This document shows, piece by piece, positions 47,493 through 60,255 of a stretch of 64,000 bases of DNA. Every line of letters starts with the position of its first letter. The stretch's first letter is position 1. The DNA comes from Sipunculus nudus (Eukaryota > Annelida > Sipuncula > Golfingiida > Sipunculidae): positions 93,797,642-93,861,641 of the forward strand of contig CM049306.1 in assembly GCA_026874595.1 (NCBI GenBank). The letters are read 5' to 3'. Made by a program: the position numbers and the translations under genes. The notes under the pieces were generated by a model, which saw nothing but the letters and a program-made list of their open reading frames with translations, was not told the DNA's origin and searched no databases.

Positions 47493-48516
47493 AGCATTAA
47501 TGTCTGCAGCGTGAACGAGAATGAGCTGGCGCCACCTGTCATAAAATCAAGAAAGCTATCCAGGATGTATACGCATGCGGAATTACAGATAATTTTGTCA
47601 AACCACTGCAGAGATATGAGTGATTTTAACCCAAGGCAGACAAACAGATGGATGCTGTGCAAAAATGGCTGCAGGTGGCGTCACCATTTTTGTATATGTT
47701 ATAAAGCTATCCAAGGGCTACATTTGTGTAATTTTTTTTTCCTGATTGGTCGAACAAGTCCAGAGTTACAGGCATGGATGTCTACATCGTGAACGTGAGT
47801 GTAGGTGGCGCCATCTGTCATAAAATCAAGAAAGCTGTGCAGGATGTATACGCATGCCAAATTTCTGGTAATTTGGTCAAACCACTGCAGAGATATGAGT
47901 GATTTTAACCCAAGGCAGACAAACAGATGGACGCTGTGCAAACATGGCTGCAGGTGGCGCCACCATTTTTGTGTATGTTATAAAGCTATCCAAGGGCTAC
48001 ATTTGTGTAAATTTTTTTTCCTGATTGATCAAACAGTTCCCGAGATATGAGCTTGGATGTCTGCAGCGTTAATGTGAATGTAGGTGGCACCACCTGTCAT
48101 AAAATCAAGAAAGCTATCTAGGATGTATACGCATGCTGAATTTTAGGTGAATTAGTCAAACCACAGATGGACACTGTGCAAACATGGTTGCAGGTGGCGC
48201 CAGCTTTTTTTGTGTATGTTATAAAGCTATCCAAGGGCTACATTTGTGTAAATTTTTTTCCCTGATCGGTCAAAAGGTTCCCGAGATATGTGGGTTTATG
48301 TGTGGAAACAGACGCACAAACGGATGCTAGGCAGAGAGGAAAGGCCAGAGGTCAAGGCCACTTGGTTAGGCACCAGTTCAAATGTGACCCGATAATTTGT
48401 GCAAGTTTCAGAAAAATCCGTCCAGTAGTCTCAGAGGAGTTCTCCAGAAACGAACGCCGCGGCGGCGGATCCCGGTCAAAAACAGTATCCACAAAACTTC
48501 GTTTTGGCGGATACAA
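47493..48516 (+). mobile_element. Pearl-like tandem-core element, copy 3 (5'-truncated)
   Basis: It carries repeated cores with TGGCGCCACC and AAATCAAGAAAGCTATCCAGG phrases about every 130-155 bases. It ends with CGCCGCGGCGGCGGATCCCG and a terminal hairpin GTATCC-ACAAAACTTCGTTTTGGC-GGATAC (48485-48514). The 5' hairpin arm is missing. It starts about 90 bp upstream of exon 1. ORFs of 80 to 103 aa in it follow the core repeats and are not genes. Confidence 0.75.
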
Positions 48517-51500
48517 AAATATTTATCAAGTATGGGACTGACATGACAGCTTCCTTGCCAAGTGATTCTGTGGTTTCCTCGGCAATGTATCAGGGGTAAC
48601 CCTTGCCCAATAGGCAAGGGCTGGTAGCCAGATCAAAGAACTTTTACACCAACTGGTAGGTGGAGGGTTTCTTAACAAGATTGCAAGTAACATTGGACCA
48701 TTAAGCAATCCCAGTTCTTACTCCATATTATTAAATCTTCTTTGTCTCAACATTATATAAATTATGTACATTTTTCTACAGATCATTTAGCAGAATGTAC
48801 ATGTATATCACATATTAAATTTTGATCTTGAACTATAGACATTGAGGGCCAAACACCAGGTTTCATCACCAGTGGTTGGGATATACTGTGGTAGCATGCC
48901 TTTTTATATGTGAGGCTGAAAGTTTGTGATTTCTTCACTTTAAATGTTTTGCAAGGGTTTCATTTTTGCAATAGCACTAGAACCTACATACTCTGAGTAT
49001 ATCAGTACTTGTATTGATTTTAAATTTAAGATGAAACCTTCATTTCCTCATTAATTTCAAGTTCGTTCATTAGTAGTCAATCTCACATAGCTCTTTATCA
49101 TACAAGATAAAAGTACCTGAACATTAAACCGGAATTATGTTGCCCACCTGGTACAAATTATGTCAATTTAAGCTCTGGTGAGGAACAAGGCAGAGAGTGA
49201 TCATCTCAGCTCAGTTTTTGCTTCAGAGTAATTATACACTTTCAATTTAATACCTTCTCCACTGTGTCATGTCTCTGAGTCTGACTGAGTTGGGGTCAAG
49301 AGAGGTGAAAAGTGTCACCAAAGAGATATATTTATACATTTGCAAGTCATCCATGGCTGCCCACTTTGATTCTACTGGTGTGATTTAGCATGGGCTTGAG
49401 AAGTGTCAGAGGGAAGACAAATAAGACCTTAATTGTGGCAGTTAGTCGTACTAAAACGTGGCACTTATCTGAGTTCTGAATGTAGACATATTTTGTTACT
49501 TAGCTCCCAATCAAAGGATTATGTGCCAGGCATTCTACTGAATGACTTGGTTCTGGTGTCTAATATTTGCTAAACCCACTGGATTGTAATTGACTGTATA
49601 GTTCATATATAAATAAAGTTTCACGATTATATATCATGCCAAGCATCAATACTCAAAGTATTAAAATTATGATAAAAATGTGCCCAATTATTTCTTGTTC
49701 ACCAAAGATTTATTTATTTTGTGAATTATGAGAAAATTCTTTTTTTGAAAATTATTTTTTCATTTTTTTATGACAGAAATATGACAATTACAGACTACAA
49801 TGAACAGAAATTTATCAATTTTCCAAGACAGGCACACTATGTGTTGGTTGCTTTATTGTTCAAGAAAATATCCCAACTTCTTTTTTCCTGACTACAGTGT
49901 TTAAATCACTTAAGTGAATCAATATATGAGCCTTTACTGCAGCCAAGTCAATGGCAAAATGTCATGTTGCATGAGCTATTAATATTACAATATAATAATG
50001 ATACTGATATATCACCATACACTCCACCATACATCACTACCTCTTGTGTACCCAGTCCTTGAGTGTGCACGGTAAGGCCAGGCAGCTATTTGGCTTTGTG
50101 GCAGACTTTGTAAATAAATTGGTATGTCTCAATAAGGAAACAAATGGGACCTTTTTTTTAATTTACTAAAGAGAAGAGTTTGTGTTACAGTTAACTAATT
50201 TATTTCAGTTTTACAGTTCACTAAAATTTCAAATAAAACAGCTAAAAATGGTCACATTGCAGTTAGCTCCAAAATACCATTTAACCTGTGTACACACATG
50301 GAAATAAGATAATCTGGAACCAACAGTCTGGTACAAAATAAAACTATCCAAGATCAACAATATATCAAATTTTAAGGCATTCCTTGTATAACTATTGAGA
50401 AACTTGAGCTTTAGTGTGAATATTTATAATATTTATATGAACTGTATGAATATTCATAACTGTCAGACTGAAGTGAAAGTTCATAAATGTTTGTGACATT
50501 ACTGAAGAACTGGTTGGTATAAATTTTTCATACTTACACAGATACAGGTCTGACAGAAGTATCTTATTTCAACTTAATGATCAAAAGCAAATTATTTATT
50601 CAGCCAGCTTGAACACTGACTAGAATTGAATGAGCTTAAATTTGCTCACAGTCCTGTGTTGCCACATGGTTAACACTTAACAGAATTGTGGTCACCAAGA
50701 CCTACAACAACTTAAGGTTTCCAAGTTGATCTCAAGACCTGTTTTGATATCAAGTTTGTACTTCCTAAGTTTAATTGTTACAATACTTGCCCCCCCCCCC
50801 CATACCTTGTGAGTGGATGGATGCCAAATGAATGATTTTAACACAGTCTGGGATAGCTGATCTAAAACTGGATAAGAATTTTTGTTACTGCAGCATACTG
50901 CTGTACTCCATAGTCAGTGTAGATAATTTCAGCCATTCCTCTCTATATATAACTTCAGCTCCATGTGATCATAAAACTTACCATGACACTGTGTATATGT
51001 TGTGACGAGTGTAAACACAAGATTAAACTGTATTAGCAATTGATAGTGAAACTATATGACTATAATAATGCACTGGGCAAGTAAAAATAGTTTGTGTCTA
51101 AACACTGGTTATGAAATATGCAGGACTGAGATAATCACTTTCATGGAACATCAGTATATTATACCATAAGTGATAACAATTAAACCTAATTTCAGTTGAC
51201 AGAATTATAAAATCATTAAAAATACAGTTTTCCTCTTATCACAGCAAAATCTGAACTTTAAAACATGCAATGTAGATGAGAAAGGACACATGCACTGATG
51301 TGACTGACAGACTGATAATTTATAAGACTATCATTATTCATTTACCAGTTTAATATAAATAACACACCAAAAATAACTGTGCTCAAGAAATTTAGTGACT
51401 TCTAGGTCAAATCAATAACTGTCAGAGAATTCCGGTATTTTTATTCAATATCTTCAATTTTCATACAATCTTTGTAGCCAGCTATTCTCATGCCTTTTCT

Positions 51501-52444
51501 ATAGAATTAATGTCATTTCTGGATTACTCTGTGTACATACATGTATTAATGAACTCTATGTAATTCCTGTCAAGAAAAGTTTTCATAACACATCTGGGAT
51601 GGATGTATAGGCTCATTTATGCAGAACTTCTGTTAGTAAACACAGTAGTGTTGACAAATGAAAAATATACATGTAACCTAAGGTGAGTGTTCAAATATAT
51701 ATATACAAAAACTTGTGAAACTGTCACTAGTTGCAAAATTATGGTTCATCTGGCTTGCCAACAGATGTCCTTGTTGAACATGTTTGGATTATTCTAGAGT
51801 GCCCCCTACTTGTTATAAATGCAAGGATATAATAACAGAGCAAAAAGCTGGTTTGCCGTGGCACTGGCATTTTTGGCCTATTTTTATAATAAATCTACGG
51901 GTTATCTGAGCTTATAGATGTTAGATAATGGTATAGGCCCCATTAATATTATTTATTTTTTAAATATTTTATTATTATTTAATATATTTATTTTATTATT
52001 TTATCATATTACCCACCCACACATTTACACCACTTCCTTCCGCATGTGCAACATAATCATCCAGACCTCGACCATTAGGACCATAATCAGATATAAAGCG
52101 CTGATTTTCTGACAGGCTCTTCTCTGTAAAGCTGATACATCATTTATTTTCAGCTCGCCCATATCTACAGGCAGCACATACATTGTTGATAAATTATTAA
52201 TTTACTGGGCAGCACAATAGTCATAAATTAACACTCAGTGCCTTTTTTAGCAGAACCATTATCCCGTTTCTGCAGGCAGGACAAAGGTGATAATACATCA
52301 ATTTTAATTTTTTTTTTGTATATCCATTGTGACTCAATGTGTGGGTGGGACCAGGCTAGCTTTTATACAAGGCCACTAATTACTTTCACACTGCATGTAT
52401 ATTGCACAAAATAATCTATTACCTTATTGACAGGGTTACCAGGA
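48517..52444. other. Upstream region, no gene recognised
   Basis: AT-rich sequence upstream of exon 1. Small items only: a stem-loop CCCTTGCC-CAATA-GGCAAGGG at 48599-48619 and a run of 12 C at 50790-50801. An upstream leader exon of the gene could be hidden here, but I could not place one. Confidence 0.4.
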
Positions 52445-53050
52445 GAGGTGCAATACGGACCACTTCAAACCGGTCTGGTCCACAATTTTAGGCTGGAATG
52501 GACAGGACCCACAAAAAAAAAATACCGGACCACCAACCCCTGGACCAGACTGGTTCGGACCGGACTGCCGTTTCTGAAATTTAGTGGTTTGTGTTTTATC
52601 TGAATTTCTTTCAAGTGAGTTTCAACCTGCAAATGGTAGCTTATATCTAAAGACTCCTAAACCACAAAAACTGTACTAGAACCCCTGGCAGGAATTTAGT
52701 TTCATGCAAGATGTTCTAAAGTTAAGTTAGATATAGAATTTCAAGATCTACAAAGGGGATGGTAGGGTCAGCTGACTTATATTTTATTTTAGTTTTATCA
52801 TTATTATTATATTATTATCATTATCATTATTTATTGCATCAGTTTTTATAATTTTAATTTAATTTTATATATTATTTTATTTATATTTTAAATATTTAAA
52901 AAAAATTATTAAATAAATGGACAGGACAGCTTAGACCAGTCCACCCTTAGTACCAGACTGCTTATAGCGGGACCAGACCAGGACCAGGACCGGACCACTG
53001 TGGTGATGGACCGGACCTCAAGGGGGTGGTTCAGTCCTGTCCACACCTCT
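52445..53050. mobile_element. Inverted-repeat element, possibly hAT-like
   Basis: The outer ends GAGAGGTG and CACACCTCT are inverted. Just inside, both ends are rich in GGACCGGAC/GGTCCGGTC-type phrases that can pair with each other (52458-52566 against 52918-53042). An AT-rich centre holds a low-complexity TTATTATTA stretch. It is about 606 bp and non-coding. The ends fit hAT-type MITEs, but an 8-bp target duplication could not be confirmed. Confidence 0.5.
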
Positions 53051-53585
53051 AGTTCCCATTATCTAATGAATACATAGATTCCCTGATTTTTTTCAGGATG
53101 ACATTTCATAAGTGAGCTAATTAACACTGAAAAGATCCACAGTCATCAATTCAGTTGATGCCCCTTTTGGACATGAGATAAAATATAAAAAGACTGACAA
53201 ATGTCTCTTATTAACGGAAATTTTTTTGACTCAAAAAATGGAAACTCATTCTCCAGGTTTTCCTGGATTCCTAGGCTGGTTGAGATCCCTGTGGAGGGCA
53301 TGCGCAAGGTTTGCAAGTTTTTGCACTTTGGATTGTGTAAAAGTTGGTTCATGTAAAATGAAACCCACCAAAATAACTATATATTTAAATCTTCAATTAT
53401 ATATGAGACCCACCAAGTAACACTATTTTGTATTTATAGGTAGAAATTTTCAGTGTGGTAAATCATGAGGTAATATTGGAAATGGACTTGTACATATAAC
53501 TTATTACATATAACTATCACCTAAGTAGTCAAAGTAGAGGATCCTGGAGGAAAAATACCAAAAATACCTTGTCATAAAACACATA

Positions 53586-56522
53586 CAGTGGAACCCCACA
53601 AATATGACCACCCTGGGGACTGAGCAAAGTGGTCTTAAATTAGGGGTGGTCTTATTTATGAAATTCTTACCTTGGTCGAATTACCAGGCTTGCATATAAT
53701 ACGGCGATGTTTAATGTGTATCAGTGTGCATCAATACGGGATATCACTAATGATAGCCGGAAGCTTGTTCTTGCAGGCAAGCGTGATTCAGCCGGATACT
53801 TATTAACACGGATGAAACTGACAGTCCTCACTTTGTTAGCTTATACGTGCTATGGAATCTCTAAAATTAATATGATCATTGAAAAAATATGAGGTTAAAT
53901 TGTTTCGTAGCATGATGTATCATAATTCAAGGAAACTTGCAAAATATGATATTTATCATTGACTAAAGACCCTCTGTACGTTTCCCTTATATCATCCACT
54001 CAGGGCAGTTGATTCAAGATCAAATTCTTATGCAAACCGTGCCGAATGCAGAATTTTCTTATGTCCTTAATATTCTGTATTATGGTTTAACACGGCAAAA
54101 TAAATATGATGAAGAAAAAGTATCAGGATGATCAGCAAATTAATAACACAATGTCCAGTGCCCACACTGCTGTGTTGAATGAATGGGCTGGTCAGGCTGG
54201 ACGCTAGGGGGCACTAATTGTTTGCTTGCAGTTTTTCAAACAGGCAGTCATTTACTGCCTCCACACATGAGAGTATCGGTATTAGCAATATCCCTTATTG
54301 GATATCTTAAATGGGCATCATAAGAAAATGTTTTACTTTGTGGAGGACCCTAATTATGATGTTTGTGATGTGTAGTTGAAAAGAAAAGAAAATTGTTTTA
54401 AAATATTTATTCATGTCGAAAATAACTAGAATACGGGTAGTCGACAAGCGACTACGTGTATCCGCAAAATCAGGAGTAGATCGGGTGAAGTGAGGCATGG
54501 ATTGAGTGGCTCAGGGAAATAGACAGGATGTTTTGCATATAAGCATGGATGACGCGAAACCAGAGTGGGACATGTAAAGTGAGGCATGGATTGAGTGGCA
54601 AGGGGAAACAGCGAGAGGTGTGTTGCATATAGGCATGGACATCTGCAGCAGAAATGTGTATGAAGGTGGCGCCACCTGCCACAAAATCAAGAAAGTTATC
54701 CAAGTTGTATACATTTGCAAAATTTAGGGCAGATAAGTCCAACCAAAGTCAAAAGATATAAGTGACTTTTTCCCACGGCAGACAAACAGACAGACACTGT
54801 GCAAAATTGGTTGCAGATGGCACCACCTGTTTTGTGTATGATAAAGAGCTATGTGAGACCTATACACATGCAAACTTTTGGCCAAATTGATCAGATGGTT
54901 CCTGAGATATAAGCTTATTGGTCTGCAGCCTGAAGGTGAAAGTAGGTGGCGCCACCTGTCACAAAATCAAAAACGCTATCCAAGATGTATGTACATGCAA
55001 AATTTTAGGCAGATAAGTCAAACCACTGCAGAGATATGAGTGATTTTGTCCCACAGCAGACAAAGGCTGTGCAAAAATGGTTGCAGGTGACACCACCAGT
55101 TTTGCGTATGATAAAGAGCTATGTGAGATCTATACACATGCAAAATTTTGGCCCAATCGGTCAGACTGTTCCCAAGATATTAGCTTGGATGTCTGCGGCG
55201 TAAACATGAATATAGGTGGCGCCACCTGTCATAAAATCCAGAAAGCTATCCAGGATGAATATGCATGCAAAATTTCAGGTGGATATAAGTCGTTTCATTG
55301 CAGAGATATGAGTGATTTTCTCCCAAGCCAGATGAACAGATTGACGCTATGCAAAGATGGTTGCAGGTGGCGCCACAATTATTTTGTATGTTATAAAGCT
55401 ATCCAAGGGCTACATTTGTGCAAATTTTTTTCCTGATTGGTCAAACGAGTCCGAAGATTAATGTGTCAAAACACACTCACAGATGGATACACTGGAGAGA
55501 GGAAAGATCAGAGGTAAACTCAAAATATTTTGGCACCAGTTCACATGTGACCCAATAATCGTGTAAAGTTTCTGAAAAATCTGTCCAGTGGTCTCAGAGT
55601 TCTCTCCTGGAAAGGAACACGGGGAGGGCGGAACCCGGTCAAAAAGATAGTATCTGCAAAACTTTATTTTGGCGTATACAAATATACATGTACATATACA
55701 TAATGCCTGATGATTAACAGATAATAACACTAGAGGCAATTCAAAATCATCCTACTGAATAGATATTGAACATAAAACATGGCAAAATACATGCATTGCA
55801 GACATGTGAAACTTAAAAATTCGAAAGCACTGTGCACAGATTATCGGTGGATGTTAATTCTTCATGATTTTCCACTTTCTCCTTCAAGGAGAGCTCTTAT
55901 CAAGGAATGGTCACACAACAGTCAGCAATTTAAACTTAAACATGGTCAGTATAGAAATAATCTGACAGTAATCTATCTTTTAAGGCAAGAAAATGTGTGT
56001 AATTTCTCCTATGCAAGCTTTATAAATACATTTTACTTTATACTGTTCAATGCTCAGTGTGAGTAAGGTATAAGCCCATTTAGCTCGTTAATTGGACCAG
56101 TGAGGAGCAAACAATATGTGATGAGTAGAAATACTAAGCTCTCACCCCTGCACTTAAGGTAGCTGGACACTTGTAATACATGTGATTTCTGTTGGGCAAT
56201 TAGCATCCCTAGGTTAATACAAGAGCCCAAGGTCCCAGGACAGTTAGCCAGGCAGACCAGCTAATTAATCAGTCTGCCAGTTACCCTCTTTGACCTATTA
56301 TATGTATACCCTAGCGAGTCTCAGCCTGGACACTCAGTGAGGAAGATACACTGGGACCAAATTTAAACTCTGGTTTGAAAACACTGTTGCTTTGATATAA
56401 TACTGAGGCAGCAGTGACAAGGTGCAGCAATGGACTTGTGACAAATGTAATTATTACAGTACTTTTCTGTACCAAGAAATGAGGTTATAATTGTGGGGTG
56501 GTCGCAAGGCAGGGTTCCACTG
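53586..56522. mobile_element. Non-autonomous pogo/Tigger-like transposon containing a pearl-like insertion
   Basis: The ends are CAGTGGAACCCCACAAATAT on the left and the inverted AGGGTTCCACTG on the right, with further inverted GACCACCC/GGGGTGGTC phrases. A TA dinucleotide sits at each border (53584-53585, 56523-56524). No transposase was recognised in the 1.7 kb that remain after removing the inserted pearl-like element. Confidence 0.65.
54426..55681 (+). mobile_element. Pearl-like tandem-core element, copy 4
   Basis: The full plan is visible: CTAGAATACGGG with hairpin GTAGTCGACAAGCGACTAC (54438-54456), a left arm containing a partial duplication of TGAGGCATGGATTGAGTGGC, six cores with GGTGGCGCCACC variants at spacings of about 128 to 151 bases, and a terminal hairpin GTATCTGCAAAACTTTATTT plus TGGCGTATAC. 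The 119-aa ORF at 55077-55436 is a by-product of the cores. Confidence 0.78.
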
Positions 56523-56524
56523 TA

Positions 56525-57742
56525 TCCTATGTTTGTTCCAGTAAAAAACCATGGAATATTTACAAAATTAAAAAAAAAACAAAAAAACTGCACACACTAG
56601 GCTTTCATGGACAAACAAAATCAAAAGAGACTTGGGGATGAATACAGCAGTTCCAGTATGGATTGATCAATATCACTCTATGGGGGCACTGTTCCGATAA
56701 GTACTATTTTATTGAATTCCTGTGAAGTGTACCAGGCACCAAAAAAGGTCGCTTGAAGCTGGTGATGACATAACTAGATCGTTTGAAGTACTTATAAAAA
56801 AGGCCACACCAAGTCATACAGGCATCTTTCTCTGTTTTAGGTTAACCTTTATGGCAACATAACAGTCGAGTGACATATCCCTCATGATTTTGTATAAAAA
56901 CAACCCTTCTTTTATATAATACATGCAGTGGTATAAAATGCAGGAACTGTCATTTATGTATCTGAATAACAGCCTAGTTCTGCCAGTTGGATACTCATAT
57001 AACATGATATAATATGACTTTATTATTCAGTCAAACACATGCACATTAACACACAACCACTGAAATGGCACTGGCAGTTAACATGATTAACAGCAGTTTA
57101 CTTGGGTGTTCAATATCTTTATGAATTTTGGGACAAGATTTCGAGCCAAAATTTTCAATTCAAACTAGATTGATAGCTATAGCTTTAGTTAATTTTTCCC
57201 GTACAGTTTTAAGAGTGACTTACATTGTTTGAACAATGTTTTCCCAAGTAGTCATGCAAATAATTTACAAGTTCTCTCTTGGTTATGACTCAGGACACAT
57301 TCACATTAGCTGTACTGTATACAGGACAAGAGAGTCAAATTTTCATGCCATTTTAAAGTACATGTATGTCACAAAATTTATCACATTAATGTCAAAATTA
57401 TCAAAGCTATTATATCATATTTTGAGCTGTTAGAGTCATAAACTGTTCTTTGAAATATTTTTTTTGTCTGGATTGTTTACTTCTTTTTACATAGGAAATA
57501 GATTCATTAAATGTGTACAATATTAACATTATATGTGTGTTCTAGTTCTGAAAGAATTCTGATGTGGATGGCCAATTTTAGTTTTTTTATCTTAAGGTAT
57601 AAGCCACATTTTTCATAGGGTAATTTCATGTTCTGTTTGTGGTACTGTTTGTTAAATGTTGATGAAAGTAACCATAAAATGAAGAATAAACATGCAGCCT
57701 TCTGGGGTTCAGGTAATGAGTTAACAAGCCTAGGAATAATAC
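56525..57742. other. No feature recognised
   Basis: AT-rich intergenic or far-upstream sequence between the pogo-like element and the LTR element. The short ORFs show no motif. Confidence 0.5.
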
Positions 57743-58440
57743 TATCACCAGAGTAATAATTTTATGATAATTCAAATCATTATATTTTACCAATTGTCAT
57801 TAGATTTTATAAGGTGATCAGTCCTAAGGAATGAAACAGGTATTTAGCTGACTTCTGTACAGAATAACTTTCTAATTACAATTCACTTTATTATTTAACT
57901 GCCAGCTCTTTGATAAGTGTTCACAGAGAATTCATTAATAAGCATGTTCATATATTTGACAGGGTTTACTCTTAAAGTGACAGGCACAGATAAATTAATT
58001 AATTAACAGTTTAGACATAGGTGTTCTCAGAAGTGCAAGAAAGGTGTTGAATGTATTACACAATATGTCTTGTATTAATGCTGTAAGAAATTCCTTAATT
58101 GCAATTATTATTTTGGGCAAATGTATAAATAGAGATGCTGGTTACTGAACCAGACAGTTAAGGTCAGAGCTTAAGAGAAGAGAGTCGAAGAGTTAGAGAG
58201 CTAGCAGAGAGAGAAGAGACAGGAATAAGGACAGGAGTTAATACAGAGAGAGAGAGACAGAGAACAGAATCAGTTAAGTGGAAAATAGGGCAAACTATTA
58301 GAACATATATTTTGGACATTTGTTATTGTTAACTTTGATTGAATAAACTTGGAAGTAAATTACATCTGGATTAAAGAATTCTTCTATCTGAGAAATCAGC
58401 AACCTGTGAACAAAAGCACGTAAACAACTGGACGGTGATA
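57743..58440 (+). repeat. 5' LTR
   Basis: 698 bp with short inverted ends TATCACC/GGTGATA. It carries a TATA-like box at 58124-58130, a purine-rich GAGAG stretch downstream and a polyadenylation-type AATAAA at 58342-58347. Confidence 0.9.
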
Positions 58441-58559
58441 GTTGGGGAGAATCCGGCTTGCGATCCAACTACTATTCGGTACATCTCACACAACGCCAAG
58501 TTAACATTAATTTGACTAATCCCCCCAGATCAAATTTGGACTAATTCCCCAGCTAAAAG

Positions 58560-59390
58560 ATGCCATTCCTTTGTATGATTTGGTTCCAAAAAAGAGGGCT
58601 CTGCTACAAGTGTGGATTTACATACAGCAGAGCCCATCAATGTCACTGTCCAGCTAAAGGAAAAAGATGCCACAAATGCCATCAACTGAACCACTTCGCC
58701 CGCTGCTGTTTTACACAACAGCAAAGTGCAAGAGAAGATGATGATATAACAAAATGTGGACCTGGAGACGTTCATTCTGGAAGAAGTTTTACAGCTCCCA
58801 GTCAACTACCCTTCATGGATATTTCAAACAAGGAACTTTATCAAACTTTAAATTTGAAAACTGTAGTCAATTTTGAGAATGATGCTTTGCGCATCAAGCT
58901 GAAGAAAAGAGTTAAGAAAGTTTCATCAGTTTCAGTAAATACTGTATCTGTGGAAGATGAACAGGTCAAAATTCAGTCACTTGAATTAGAAAATAAAGAG
59001 TTAGTCCAGGAAACAGAGAAACTAAATGATAGATTGGTTGTTTTGGAAAGAGAATTGGACAGATCAAAACACTACAACAATCAATTAGAAAGAAATGCTG
59101 ACATTCAAGAAGGGTTGATAAATGAACTTACCAAAAAATTGAAATCCCATATTAAAACCATAAGACAGTTAGATCAGCTACTAGCACCTCAGGTCAATAA
59201 TATATCTGTTCAGGGAGGAAGAGGTCACTTTCAAAGACAGAATTTTAATAGGCAAAGAAAGTGTAAAATGGAAAAGTGTAAAAATAGGGTCCAACATTGT
59301 GAAATGTGCGGTAGATCCATAAGAAACAATTTTTGTAATATCTGTAAAGCAGATTATATGTACCTTTTGCATGTATATTGTAAACAGTGA
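58560..59390 (+). CDS. Gag-like zinc-knuckle and coiled-coil protein of the LTR element
   Basis: 276 aa, the longest ORF in the window. Near the N-terminus a CYKCG-x6-HQC cluster is followed by CPAKGKRCHKCHQLNHFARC plus C. The second unit is a canonical C-x2-C-x4-H-x4-C knuckle, and the PAKGK-x-C ... NHFA wording is typical of metazoan Ty3/gypsy Gag. Residues about 115-205 are charged with heptad-like spacing and probably form a coiled coil. The C-terminus has a second Cys cluster (CEMCG, CNIC) that could bind zinc. No capsid-like region precedes the knuckles, and a stop lies two codons before the ATG, so this is a shortened or rearranged Gag. The likely role is RNA binding for packaging. Origin from Gag is well supported; function is inferred. 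Confidence 0.8.
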   Translation: MPFLCMIWFQKRGLCYKCGFTYSRAHQCHCPAKGKRCHKCHQLNHFARCCFTQQQSAREDDDITKCGPGDVHSGRSFTAPSQLPFMDISNKELYQTLNLKTVVNFENDALRIKLKKRVKKVSSVSVNTVSVEDEQVKIQSLELENKELVQETEKLNDRLVVLERELDRSKHYNNQLERNADIQEGLINELTKKLKSHIKTIRQLDQLLAPQVNNISVQGGRGHFQRQNFNRQRKCKMEKCKNRVQHCEMCGRSIRNNFCNICKADYMYLLHVYCKQ

Positions 59391-60255
59391 TGACGGAGAG
59401 TAAATCCCTAGTATAATAGGCGATAGTATATACCATCTATTTAAAATATATACCATAGTATATATCATGTCTTATTTTTGCAATAATAGTCCAGTGTGTT
59501 TATTACAATATACATGTATAGGAAATGTATATACTGACTTGTAAAGACATGCCTTTTGGCACAGAATTGAGAAAAGAAAATGGATAGGTTTACATGGTTA
59601 TTGGTAGTAATGAAGTATAAAAACTAATTAACACAGTGATGAAGACTTGTCTGAGTAGAAAATTAACATATATTTGCTTAATTTAATTGCACTTGGTGCT
59701 ACTACTTTGTTTCAGCTTGTACTTTCACAAATTCTGGATGCATATTATTTAGCTCACTTATTTCATTTCATTCAAAGTGATCACTGCCTTGAATTTGTCT
59801 TTTATCTATATTCATAAGTCATTTTTTTATCAAAATTAAGGATCCAACAGTTAGGACTAAATTATTAGATAAAAGGCAAAATCTCTGGCAGGTCCATCGT
59901 TTCTAAAAATTAGAATCATGTCAATTATGCACTTCATCTCACGAGCCAAATGTATGCATCACTTAACAAATGAAAGGGGCAATGGCATGTTCTCATACTT
60001 TGTTATTTTAGTTTTTGTTCATTTTACTATGTCAGAATATTCACTTTGATTGTATGTAGCATATTTACTATGTTGATGAAGATGATTATACTTGTTTTTA
60101 CATTAATCCTATTATATCAAATTCAAGTGTTTTTATGTGATGTAAGTTTAAATTAATGACAGCTTAAGTAATTTATATTGTGTAATTCTAACAATATAGT
60201 TATTTTTGTTGTTTGTTTTGACTCAGGAGAGTCAATTTCTTGACGGAAGGGCAAC

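Noticed and set aside
55077-55436. 119-aa ORF, and similar ORFs at 47481-48050 with CRDMSDF and RWRHHF phrases
   Set aside because: The recurring peptide comes from the pearl-like core repeats, which are non-coding elsewhere with frameshifts between cores.
58530-58805. 91-aa minus-strand ORF
   Set aside because: Antisense shadow of the Gag-like ORF.
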